A stretch of DNA of 64,000 bases from a virus. Below are positions 56,459 through 63,389 of the stretch, piece by piece. The number at the start of each line of letters is the position of its first letter. Positions within the stretch are counted from its first letter, which is position 1. The notes under the pieces are model-generated. The model ran no database searches and had not been told where the DNA came from. It saw only the letters and a program-made list of their open reading frames with translations. The stretch spans positions 1 through 64,000 of the IMG/VR virus record IMGVR_UViG_3300028490_000005; one strand, given 5' to 3'. A program made the translations under genes and the position numbers.

Positions 56459-56829
56459 TGTTTAAATGTAAATATAAATTGAAAGATGAATCTAAGGCTG
56501 AATTGTATGAATTCATGATAGGTATGTTAATGTTCATGATCACTATGTTCGTGATATTTCTTGTGGGTTATTTCGGGGATAATTGGTTTGGGTTACTTAC
56601 GGCAGAACAAAATGACCACTTTGTATTCAGTGAATATTGGGATGCGGTGTTTGTGCATTTCTTGGCTGGTGTAGCTTTAATTGGTGGATTTCTCATATTT
56701 ATACTTTTCCTTAATGGGGTACTCATTGGGATCAGTGATTTAATTGAACACCTTAAAGATCAAGTGGAGTGTCGTGAAGATTACGAAGCCGTTAAAAAAC
56801 GTGAAGCTCGCGAAAATAGGGATAATTAA
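56458..56829 (+). CDS. Two-pass membrane protein
   Basis: 123 residues with two hydrophobic helices (about 20-42 and 68-92) and charged ends. Coupled by one-base overlaps. Confidence 0.7.
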   Translation: MFKCKYKLKDESKAELYEFMIGMLMFMITMFVIFLVGYFGDNWFGLLTAEQNDHFVFSEYWDAVFVHFLAGVALIGGFLIFILFLNGVLIGISDLIEHLKDQVECREDYEAVKKREARENRDN

Positions 56830-57149
56830 TGATAAGAACATTAAGAAAATTCAGAAACAAATATTCTGAAAAGGTAGACGGGTTAATAGACACAGCTGAA
56901 CTAGCGTACAAGTACAAAATGGATTTCAAAGTCGATATGGGTTCTATTTTAAGTATGGAACATTATGTCGAACTCATTGGAAATTTAGATAAAGCTATTG
57001 AAGATGTGTATGATGAGGCAGATAGAGTCAGTGAGAACGGTGAAAACGGTGAAAAGAAGCGAAAGATTTCTAATATACATGATATAATTAAAATACAAGA
57101 AGCTCAATTAAATTCTTCAAAAGAAATTCTTAGAAATTTAACAATTTAA
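56829..57149 (+). CDS. Helical hypothetical protein
   Basis: 106 residues, charged coiled-coil-like. Stop lies in the next promoter cassette. No domain recognised. Confidence 0.7.
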   Translation: MIRTLRKFRNKYSEKVDGLIDTAELAYKYKMDFKVDMGSILSMEHYVELIGNLDKAIEDVYDEADRVSENGENGEKKRKISNIHDIIKIQEAQLNSSKEILRNLTI

Positions 57150-57178
57150 GCAAGGTTTAAGCTACATTACGGTATAAT
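57144..57178 (+). promoter_or_regulatory. Early promoter cassette
   Basis: TTTAAGC / TTTAAGC, TTACGG, TATAAT 57173-57178. Confidence 0.85.
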
Positions 57179-57203
57179 AGTATATAAAATATAAAGGTTC
57201 TAA

Positions 57204-57374
57204 ATGAAAACATTATTTATTTGTAATAATTGCGGTGACGAAGCCAACTCGGAACATTGTCAAGGTTGTGGGTCAACAGACACTACAGAACTAGACACTG
57301 AAGAAGTTACATTAGAACAACTAGATGACTTCTATTCAGAAGAAGATTTGGCATCATTTGAAGAGGAAAATTAA
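57204..57374 (+). CDS. Small zinc-ribbon protein
   Basis: 56 residues: 'CNNCGDE' and 'CQGCGS' form a four-Cys zinc ribbon, followed by a very acidic tail (EEDLASFEEE). Own early promoter. Possibly a transcription or protein-interaction module. Confidence 0.7.
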   Translation: MKTLFICNNCGDEANSEHCQGCGSTDTTELDTEEVTLEQLDDFYSEEDLASFEEEN

Positions 57375-57401
57375 TATGTGGGCAAGAAAAACAATAAGAT
57401 A

Positions 57402-57435
57402 GTTAAGCTTCTTTTAAGGAAGTTTACGCTATAAT
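57402..57435 (+). promoter_or_regulatory. Early promoter driving a structured RNA
   Basis: TTAAGC / TTTTAAGG, TTACGC, TATAAT at 57430-57435. It ends 8 bases before the RNA's 5' stem, so transcription would start at or next to the RNA end. Confidence 0.75.
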
Positions 57436-57442
57436 ATAGATA

Positions 57443-57692
57443 TGCTCCGACTGGTTTGGGGGAAGCATTTAGGCGAAAACCTAGAATAATTAAGGAAAAC
57501 GAGAAAAGTGTTCAGACGGGTTAGTTCCCTTTCTGTCCCCGATTCAAGTTATAATAGATAATTTACTGATTCCCACTGTGGTTTCAGATGAAATGAATCT
57601 GAAGATATGAACTATAAGCTTCAGATAATTTCGGGTTATTTATTGGAATCCTTGCAGTCCCTTTCGTGGTTCGATTCCTCGACGGAGCACCA
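57443..57692 (+). ncRNA. Structured RNA with tRNA-like ends (tmRNA-like or intron-bearing tRNA-like)
   Basis: Seven-base acceptor TGCTCCG (57443-57449) pairs with CGGAGCA (57683-57689) directly before CCA (57690-57692). A T-arm with canonical loop TTCGATT (57670-57676) has a five-base stem with one T-T mismatch. Further long-range pairs: GACTG/CAGTC (57449-57453, 57655-57659), TTGGGG/CCCCGA (57456-57461, 57537-57542), GTTCA/TGAAC (57510-57514, 57608-57612). A hairpin TTCAGAT/ATCTGAA precedes TGAAC. The order TTCAGAT hairpin, AGATA, TGAAC resembles group I intron P8, J8/7, P7, but a P4-P6 region is not evident. No normal D or anticodon arm is seen. This 250-base RNA fills most of the only gene-free stretch over 300 bases (57375-57709). 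Confidence 0.6.
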
Positions 57693-57709
57693 AAAATTAA
57701 AGGCTAGAA

Positions 57710-58135
57710 ATGAACACTGAAAAACAATATACAATCTTATTTGGTAAGAATAATAACTCAGATAAAATCGAAGTTGGTAGCTTTTATCTTTACTTAACAA
57801 GATTCTTTGTTGAATGGGAAGAATTTCAAAATTGGGGAAGAGAAAGATTTCGCCAAAAGTATTTATCTGAAGGAACGAAACAAAATGAAGCTACTTCTTA
57901 TGAAGGGTTTAGACAACATACTACAGAAGACGATCTTTATTACTTCACTTTAGAAGAAGCAGAAAGAATTTTGAAGAAACTTCGAAAGAAGGCGTTCAAA
58001 ATTAACAAAACACGAAGAGAAGCATTTCGCGATTATAAATATGGTAAAGCTAGAGCGAACGAATTATATGCATATGGTAAAGAGCCGTTCATTGTTAAGA
58101 AAACTAAAATTAAACAATACTTAAAGAAAGGTTAA
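57710..58135 (+). CDS. Basic hypothetical protein
   Basis: 141 residues, Lys/Arg-rich and aromatic, helical C-terminal half ('ILKKLRKKAFKINKTRREA'). Follows the structured RNA by 17 bases with AAAGGC leader, so RNA and protein may share a transcript. RNA binding is conceivable, not shown. Confidence 0.7.
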   Translation: MNTEKQYTILFGKNNNSDKIEVGSFYLYLTRFFVEWEEFQNWGRERFRQKYLSEGTKQNEATSYEGFRQHTTEDDLYYFTLEEAERILKKLRKKAFKINKTRREAFRDYKYGKARANELYAYGKEPFIVKKTKIKQYLKKG

Positions 58136-58136
58136 T

Positions 58137-58358
58137 GTGGAAAAGAAATATTTTGAAAGAAAAGATGGTAAGATTTTCAAACTCGTTTCAATGAAAGTTT
58201 ATGAAAAAGGTTCTGGTTTGGAGAAATGGCAAACTGTTGCTTGGCATGAATCAAATGAAATAGGTTGTTCAACAAACTTCTACAAGGAACTATGTATAAC
58301 TGAATGTGAATATATTTGTAAAGCATTTAAGCAAGGTTTAAGCGAACTTACGGTATAA
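58137..58358 (+). CDS. Small hypothetical protein
   Basis: 73 residues from GTG 58137 (AAAGG upstream). Ends inside the next promoter cassette. No domain recognised. Confidence 0.65.
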   Translation: MEKKYFERKDGKIFKLVSMKVYEKGSGLEKWQTVAWHESNEIGCSTNFYKELCITECEYICKAFKQGLSELTV

Positions 58359-58359
58359 T
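58326..58359 (+). promoter_or_regulatory. Early promoter cassette
   Basis: TTTAAGC / TTTAAGC, TTACGG, TATAAT 58354-58359, lying within the 3' end of the preceding gene; shared leader follows. Confidence 0.85.
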
Positions 58360-58385
58360 ACAGTATAAAGTTTGAAAGGCTTAAA

Positions 58386-59102
58386 ATGAAACGCAAGATT
58401 ATAACAGCGACATTAATGCTCGGAGTTTCACTATCTCTCTTAAGTGCTAACGTATGCCAAGAGACTGAGGTTCACGTTGGTTCAATAAAACAAATGGACC
58501 TCCTTATAGAGAAGTGTGAGAAGTTAGAAAGTGTTTCTAAAACAGTAGATTTAAATGTATCAACTGCTAGTGCTTCACAATTAGAAAATATATTAGTTGT
58601 GAGTAAATTGGTAAGCGTTTATCCTAATGAGCCAGAAGCTAAAACTCAGATCATAAAGTCCGTCTTGAAGTATTCAGAGGAATATGATATTGACCCACTT
58701 ACATTGACAGCGTTGATTGCTAAAGAGTCTAGTATGAATAAGGGTGCAAAACACGGTTCAGTATTTGTAAAAATTCCTACTGCCCCTCATTGGACTAAGA
58801 TTAAATCAGCTAGAGTAACAGCCGTTGGTATGGGTGGCGTCATATTTGAAATTTGGAAGTATGAGCTTGCCGAAATAGGGATTACAAGTAGAGAAGAACT
58901 ATTCGGTATCGAAACAAATATTAAGGCATCAGCATTTATCCTCAGTATCTATACACATGAACGTAAACAACTCAAACATACAGATTCAAGAGAACAGTCA
59001 GCCTTACTTAGATATTACGGTGTAACAAGAAACAAATGGGGTGTGCCAAACAAAACGTATAGCACACAAGTATATAAAATTAAAAATTCAATTGAAGGGT
59101 AG
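58386..59102 (+). CDS. Exported lytic transglycosylase-like protein
   Basis: 238 residues with a Sec signal peptide (residues 1-21, 'TLMLGVSLSLLSA'). The SLT-like domain has 'DPLTLTALIAKESSMNKGA' near residue 102 with catalytic Glu near 114, 'AVGMGGVIFEIW' near 145 and 'IKASAFILSIYTHE' near 180, the GLMQ and N-terminal-helix equivalents of the family. It would cut peptidoglycan glycan strands in the periplasm, either for lysis or envelope remodelling. Strong early promoter argues for use before final lysis. Confidence 0.82.
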   Translation: MKRKIITATLMLGVSLSLLSANVCQETEVHVGSIKQMDLLIEKCEKLESVSKTVDLNVSTASASQLENILVVSKLVSVYPNEPEAKTQIIKSVLKYSEEYDIDPLTLTALIAKESSMNKGAKHGSVFVKIPTAPHWTKIKSARVTAVGMGGVIFEIWKYELAEIGITSREELFGIETNIKASAFILSIYTHERKQLKHTDSREQSALLRYYGVTRNKWGVPNKTYSTQVYKIKNSIEG

Positions 59103-59104
59103 AC

Positions 59105-59539
59105 ATGAGCGTATTAGACATATTTAACTATTTGAGATTAGAGAGTATTGGGTTGTGGTTTGAAAACTTACTATTGAATCATTTTGGTATGTTATTTTTA
59201 GTGATTTCAGTTATAGCGTTATTCATCGTAATAGTGCTAGAAACCAGTCCTCGTGATATATTCACAAACGGTGGTTGGGTAATTGATTATACTGAAATTC
59301 AGAGTAAGAGTTTAAGACCTGAGGCAATTTTGGCAACTGTTGGAAGAACTATATCTCTGACGTTTGTATTATTGGTGGTATTCGGATTATTGGTGGTATT
59401 CACGGAATTCATTTTCTTATTACTTGGTGCATTGACATTTTTGGCAACAATTTACGGTGTACTGTACGGTTTGAAGAAAGTTTCAATCTCAATACAAAAT
59501 AAACGTTTAGAAAACAAGAAGGAAAAAGATGAAAGATAA
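59105..59539 (+). CDS. Multi-pass membrane protein (holin candidate)
   Basis: 144 residues with about three hydrophobic helices (28-46, 78-98, 100-120) and a Lys/Glu-rich C terminus. Directly follows the exported transglycosylase-like gene. Holin or antiholin is one possibility, based only on position and topology. Confidence 0.65.
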   Translation: MSVLDIFNYLRLESIGLWFENLLLNHFGMLFLVISVIALFIVIVLETSPRDIFTNGGWVIDYTEIQSKSLRPEAILATVGRTISLTFVLLVVFGLLVVFTEFIFLLLGALTFLATIYGVLYGLKKVSISIQNKRLENKKEKDER

Positions 59540-59621
59540 AATTTTATACGGTCTATTAATGGTAGGAATATTGGTAGTTTGGTTATGGGGAATGTCAGTG
59601 GTTTCTTGGAGGGTATTTTAA
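59529..59621 (+). CDS. Tiny membrane protein
   Basis: 30 residues, one transmembrane helix (YGLLMVGILVVWLWGM). Overlaps both neighbours (11 and 1 bases). Confidence 0.55.
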   Translation: MKDKILYGLLMVGILVVWLWGMSVVSWRVF

Positions 59622-59989
59622 TGAATAGAGTACTCATCATGTCTGAAATTTTAGGAGTTGAGGTTGAATCTATTTCAGATACCTTAAGCCCATCAGTGCC
59701 ATTTATTAATGACGGGTTTTCTTATAACCTATTGGGTGATGAAAACCATGTTCATCATGTCGTAAATCCAGATAGTTTCTATGATTTAGTTTCTGAATAT
59801 ATGATTAAAAATAAAGTCGATATTCATTTAGTAAATGCTCACAGCATTTTAATTTATAAAGAATATGCTGGTGTATTAAATCCAGAAACGTGTGATTTAG
59901 AAGTATATTTTGAAACTAGGGACAAGAAGATAGATGCTTTATTTAAAGCATCTGAATTTGTAATTCAAATAGGAAAAGAAAATGAATAG
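59621..59989 (+). CDS. Hypothetical protein
   Basis: 122 residues from ATG 59621 (TAATG, TTGGAGG upstream). Soluble, acidic; no domain recognised. Confidence 0.7.
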   Translation: MNRVLIMSEILGVEVESISDTLSPSVPFINDGFSYNLLGDENHVHHVVNPDSFYDLVSEYMIKNKVDIHLVNAHSILIYKEYAGVLNPETCDLEVYFETRDKKIDALFKASEFVIQIGKENE

Positions 59990-60341
59990 AACGGTCGCAG
60001 CAGAACTCAAGCACTTAGAGATGCTTCAGAAAGAGCAAGATAAGATAGTTTCATTAATGGTGTCTGATATTAATGAGCGTGACGAAATTCTTCATAAAGA
60101 ACGCCTTCAGTCTCAAAAGATTAGTAAACAAATTAGAGATCTTAAAAATATGAATAAAGAGGTTATTGTTAGTGAACATGCTACTCTAAGATACATCACA
60201 AGAGTAATGGGAATTGACGTAGAAAAATTACGAACGAAAATCCTACCAAACGGGACAACTGGTATTATCGATGGTAAGTATCCAATCGGTGATGGGTTTG
60301 TATCAGTCGTAAAGAACAACGTTGTTGTTACAGTTGAATAG
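59982..60341 (+). CDS. Coiled-coil plus RelE/DUF4258-like domain protein
   Basis: 119 residues: N-terminal coiled coil (1-60), then 'SEHATLRYITRVMGIDVEKL', a His/Ala/Arg pattern shared by small phage domains related to DUF4258. Function unknown; eight-base overlap with preceding gene. Confidence 0.65.
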   Translation: MNRTVAAELKHLEMLQKEQDKIVSLMVSDINERDEILHKERLQSQKISKQIRDLKNMNKEVIVSEHATLRYITRVMGIDVEKLRTKILPNGTTGIIDGKYPIGDGFVSVVKNNVVVTVE

Positions 60342-60349
60342 GGGATAAT

Positions 60350-60487
60350 ATGAACTTATATGTAGTTACAGTAATAGTGATAATCACTTTAGGATTTCTT
60401 TATGTGTTTAGAGACATAAAGAAAAGAGTACAAAATGGCGAAAGCTATGAGATAGATTCAGATGTTGCTAACTCTGGTGGCTTCTAA
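60350..60487 (+). CDS. Small membrane protein
   Basis: 45 residues, N-terminal transmembrane helix (3-19) and a charged tail. GGGGATAAT upstream. Confidence 0.6.
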   Translation: MNLYVVTVIVIITLGFLYVFRDIKKRVQNGESYEIDSDVANSGGF

Positions 60488-60506
60488 AATAACATACTCC
60501 TAACAC

Positions 60507-60514
60507 ATTAAATA
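60507..60514 (+). promoter_or_regulatory. Late-type promoter box ATTAAATA
   Basis: ATTAAATA-CTT, 32 bases upstream of the first structural gene; AAAGGA ribosome site follows. Confidence 0.6.
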
Positions 60515-60545
60515 CTTTAAATATTAAAATTTAAAGGAATGTTAT

Positions 60546-61370
60546 ATGGCATTAGGAATAAAATTCAGAGGAAACTTGAAACAAAATTTAAGTCCTCACC
60601 ATGAAGGAGAAATACTTCATGCAGCAGATACAAATGAATGGGGTCTTGTTTTCTCGAACAATGGTGCCCTTGACATTATCTGGCGTCAAAACGAGAGTAC
60701 TCAACACATATTTTCAGGTGACGATACTCCAAATCTAGATGTTGGTCAAAATTATGATTACTACATCGACAATACATCAAACATATTATATAGAAAAAAT
60801 GGGCATTGGGCACAAGTTGAATATCCAGCAGGACTAGCTTTCTTTACTAAATTCTTACCAATCCCAGGAATTGCAGATTACACTAAAACTCTCAGAACAG
60901 ACGGGTCAGTCTTAATAGACGGCGTCACAACTCTCCCAAATGAAGTTTCAACATATGAATACCTATTGAGTAGATCTACTATATCATCTGATGGCGATAG
61001 AAAGTTTCTTGATAATATGGTTACTGATAAATTCGGTGCCATTTTCAGGAATGCGAATGTTGTTCCCGCAGTTGAAAGAAGCGTTGAATGGGAAGAATAT
61101 GTTGGTAGTAGAAGTGGTATGGGTGGTTTAGAAATTGTAGTTAAGAATTCTGATGATGCTACAGTTTTCCATAATGACCAATGGTTAAGGAAAGAATTGA
61201 AGTTTGACATTTTAGTAACTACACCAGAAAGACCAAAGTTAAAAGGGGTACAAGGTGGAGAGATTGACATCATAGATAATTGTGATGGAACATATTCACT
61301 ACAAAGCAGTGATGATATCACCCACTTTCAAATAGTCGGTGCAGATTATATATATCAAGAAAGTCAATAA
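60546..61370 (+). CDS. Tail-fibre or capsid-decoration-type structural protein
   Basis: 274 residues, Gly/Asn/Asp-rich beta pattern. The opening 'LGIKFRGNLKQNL...GEILHAADTNEWGLVFSNN' resembles the short N-terminal module repeated at the start of the gene at 63390 ('GTVVLATDTNEVGVISS'). C-terminal domain ('KGVQGGEIDIIDN..YSLQSSDDITHFQIVG') beta-rich. First gene after a late-type promoter. Exact virion location unknown. Confidence 0.65.
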   Translation: MALGIKFRGNLKQNLSPHHEGEILHAADTNEWGLVFSNNGALDIIWRQNESTQHIFSGDDTPNLDVGQNYDYYIDNTSNILYRKNGHWAQVEYPAGLAFFTKFLPIPGIADYTKTLRTDGSVLIDGVTTLPNEVSTYEYLLSRSTISSDGDRKFLDNMVTDKFGAIFRNANVVPAVERSVEWEEYVGSRSGMGGLEIVVKNSDDATVFHNDQWLRKELKFDILVTTPERPKLKGVQGGEIDIIDNCDGTYSLQSSDDITHFQIVGADYIYQESQ

Positions 61371-61429
61371 GATGTACTTTAATTACTCAGATTACAATAA
61401 TAATTTATTAAGATTAAAAGGAGAATAAT

Positions 61430-62272
61430 ATGGCAGCAATAGCACCAAACGACTGGTTCTTATATGGAGACCACTCACCAATTACAAAAATAGAAATTAA
61501 AAAAATGAAAACGGTAAATAATCTATATGATTCTTTTAGAGGGTTGGATAGATTATCTGAGTTTATTTGTGACTTCGATCAAATGGAAAATGTGGTTGTA
61601 CTTGATCACACTTGGCATCTTTGTCTTAATTTAGATTCAATACCATTAATAGATACATCGAAAGTAATAAACTTCAATAATGCATTCTTTGGTTGTCGAT
61701 CATTGACTTCATTTCCTTTAATAGATACATCGAAAGTGACTCACATGGGGGCAGCATGGAACTATTGTGACTCATTAACTTCATTCCCTTTAATAGATAC
61801 ATCAGAAGTAATAAGAATGGGTAGTACTTGGTCTAATTGCCGATCATTGACTTCATTCCCTTTAATAGATACATCGAAAGTAACTTTTATGACAGCAACA
61901 TGGAACTATTGTGACTCATTAACTTCATTCCCTTTAATAGATACATCAGAAGTAACATCCATAGATATCGCTTGGGCTAATTGTCAATCATTGACTTCAT
62001 TTCCTTTAATAGATACATCGAAAGTGATAACAATGGGTAGCACTTGGTCGAATTGTAAAAAAATAACTTCATTTCCTTTAATAGATACATCGAAAGTTGA
62101 GGCATTCGGATACACTTGGGCTAATTGTGACTTATTGACTTCATTTCCAACACTTGATGTGTCAAGTGGTACAAATTTTTATGGTACTTGGTCATTCAAC
62201 ACTCCAGTGTGTCCGCGAGATGATGGTTCAATTACATTCCCAGTTGGTGCTGATGTCGGTTCGGCGTGTTAA
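61430..62272 (+). CDS. BspA/DUF285-type repeat protein (adhesin or fibre tip)
   Basis: 280 residues. After about 70 N-terminal residues come seven to eight units of 24 residues with 'LTSFPLIDTSKV' followed by a Trp/Asn/Cys segment ('TWSNCRS'), the pattern of DUF285/BspA-like surface repeats. It ends with 'FPVGADVGSAC', a conserved closing module also seen in the next gene. AAAGGAG upstream. Likely receptor-contacting structural protein. Confidence 0.8.
   Translation: MAAIAPNDWFLYGDHSPITKIEIKKMKTVNNLYDSFRGLDRLSEFICDFDQMENVVVLDHTWHLCLNLDSIPLIDTSKVINFNNAFFGCRSLTSFPLIDTSKVTHMGAAWNYCDSLTSFPLIDTSEVIRMGSTWSNCRSLTSFPLIDTSKVTFMTATWNYCDSLTSFPLIDTSEVTSIDIAWANCQSLTSFPLIDTSKVITMGSTWSNCKKITSFPLIDTSKVEAFGYTWANCDLLTSFPTLDVSSGTNFYGTWSFNTPVCPRDDGSITFPVGADVGSAC
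61630..62170 (+). repeat. Tandem 72-bp coding repeat (DUF285 units)
   Basis: Eight 72-bp units, each containing TTAATAGATACATC, near-identical at the DNA level, at about 61640, 61711, 61783, 61855, 61927, 61999, 62071, with a diverged last unit near 62143. Alternate units are most alike, so recombination between units is likely. Confidence 0.85.
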
Positions 62273-62288
62273 ATGAAAAGGAGATAAT

Positions 62289-63371
62289 ATGATAGGAAAA
62301 ATAATTTTAAGAACGGGTGTAGAGCCCACAGATAGAGAAATTACATTCAAAAATGATAAGATTGCTACCAAAGAAAAGGGTATCACAACTTCTAGAGGGA
62401 TTTTCAACTGGACTACAGTAACTGGTGGTCCACTCGATACTGTACAAGGAATAATAGACGATTTGAATACATCTGATCTAACTAATGTTTTATTATACAA
62501 TAGTTTCAAAGATAAAAAATTCAATAGATATTTTAGAATTAACGGTACATTTGTAAAATTCCCTAGTGGATTAAATGAAACAAATGCACTAGCTACATAT
62601 GTAGCAAAGGTTGACTCATCTATATATTTGAGAAAGGATCTTCAAAATGGTATATTAGAAAGCTATACTGCCACAGATCCTCAAGGAATAGTTGCGAAAA
62701 GACAAGCTGACCCACTATTTGTGAAGTCTACTGAGTTGTTGATGGATGATGATTTCGTTAATACTAAAGAATTTGAACCTCACGTTGTTGATGATGAAGC
62801 CATGTATGTTAGGTTGGATACAACCGAACCTACTGGAATGGGATTACTTTGGAATGACAAAGGTGAAATTAGAAGAACTCAAGAAGTTAAATTTGAGCTT
62901 GAGGTGACTACATTACAACCAGGAAAAGACGCTGATAGATACATACCAAAAATAAGAGCCCTTCAATCTTTCACACCAAAAGTGTATATAATCAGGAATT
63001 CAGTAATTTCATTTACGATACGTTCATATTCGAAGGTGGAAAAATTCAGACTAATTGGGGAAGGTATAACAACAGTTGAAGTGAAAAAGTTGGGTGTTGA
63101 TTCCCTCTCAAATTCGTTTAACGGTCTCCATGAGCTTACTGAATTCATTTGCCCGTTCGAAGCAACTGCGAACATTACTAATTTCTACAGTGCTTGGGAG
63201 GACTGTCCTAAACTTCACGAGAACACATTCCCGTCCATTGATGTTAGTTCTGCAAATCAACTTTCTCGAGCTTGGTTTGGAACATTCACTTCAATTAATT
63301 GTCCAGGAACTAACGGGATTGTCACGGTGCCAGCTGGTGCATATACACATGACATGTGTTCTCCAACATAA
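62289..63371 (+). CDS. Structural fibre protein with C-terminal DUF285-like module
   Basis: 360 residues. Residues 1-245 form a beta-rich fibre-like region opening 'IGKIILRTGVEPTDREITF'. The last 100 residues ('DSLSNSFNGLHELTEFICPF...AWEDCPKL...VTVPAGAYTHDMC') mirror the first and last parts of the preceding repeat protein ('NLYDSFRGLDRLSEFICDF', 'TFPVGADVGSAC'). AAAGGAG upstream. Probably interacts with or replaces that protein at a fibre tip. Confidence 0.7.
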   Translation: MIGKIILRTGVEPTDREITFKNDKIATKEKGITTSRGIFNWTTVTGGPLDTVQGIIDDLNTSDLTNVLLYNSFKDKKFNRYFRINGTFVKFPSGLNETNALATYVAKVDSSIYLRKDLQNGILESYTATDPQGIVAKRQADPLFVKSTELLMDDDFVNTKEFEPHVVDDEAMYVRLDTTEPTGMGLLWNDKGEIRRTQEVKFELEVTTLQPGKDADRYIPKIRALQSFTPKVYIIRNSVISFTIRSYSKVEKFRLIGEGITTVEVKKLGVDSLSNSFNGLHELTEFICPFEATANITNFYSAWEDCPKLHENTFPSIDVSSANQLSRAWFGTFTSINCPGTNGIVTVPAGAYTHDMCSPT

Positions 63372-63389
63372 TAAATATAAGGAATATAA

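Noticed and set aside
57443-57692. Ordinary tRNA gene
   Set aside because: No D arm or anticodon arm can be drawn and the span is 250 bases; elsewhere in the window no canonical tRNA was seen either.
57443-57692. Firm group I intron call
   Set aside because: P7/P8-like elements are present, but the P4-P6 region would be too short and no clear splice sites or exon tRNA result.
61630-62170. CRISPR array
   Set aside because: The 72-bp repeats are in frame within a coding gene and translate to a known surface-repeat pattern; there are no unique spacers.
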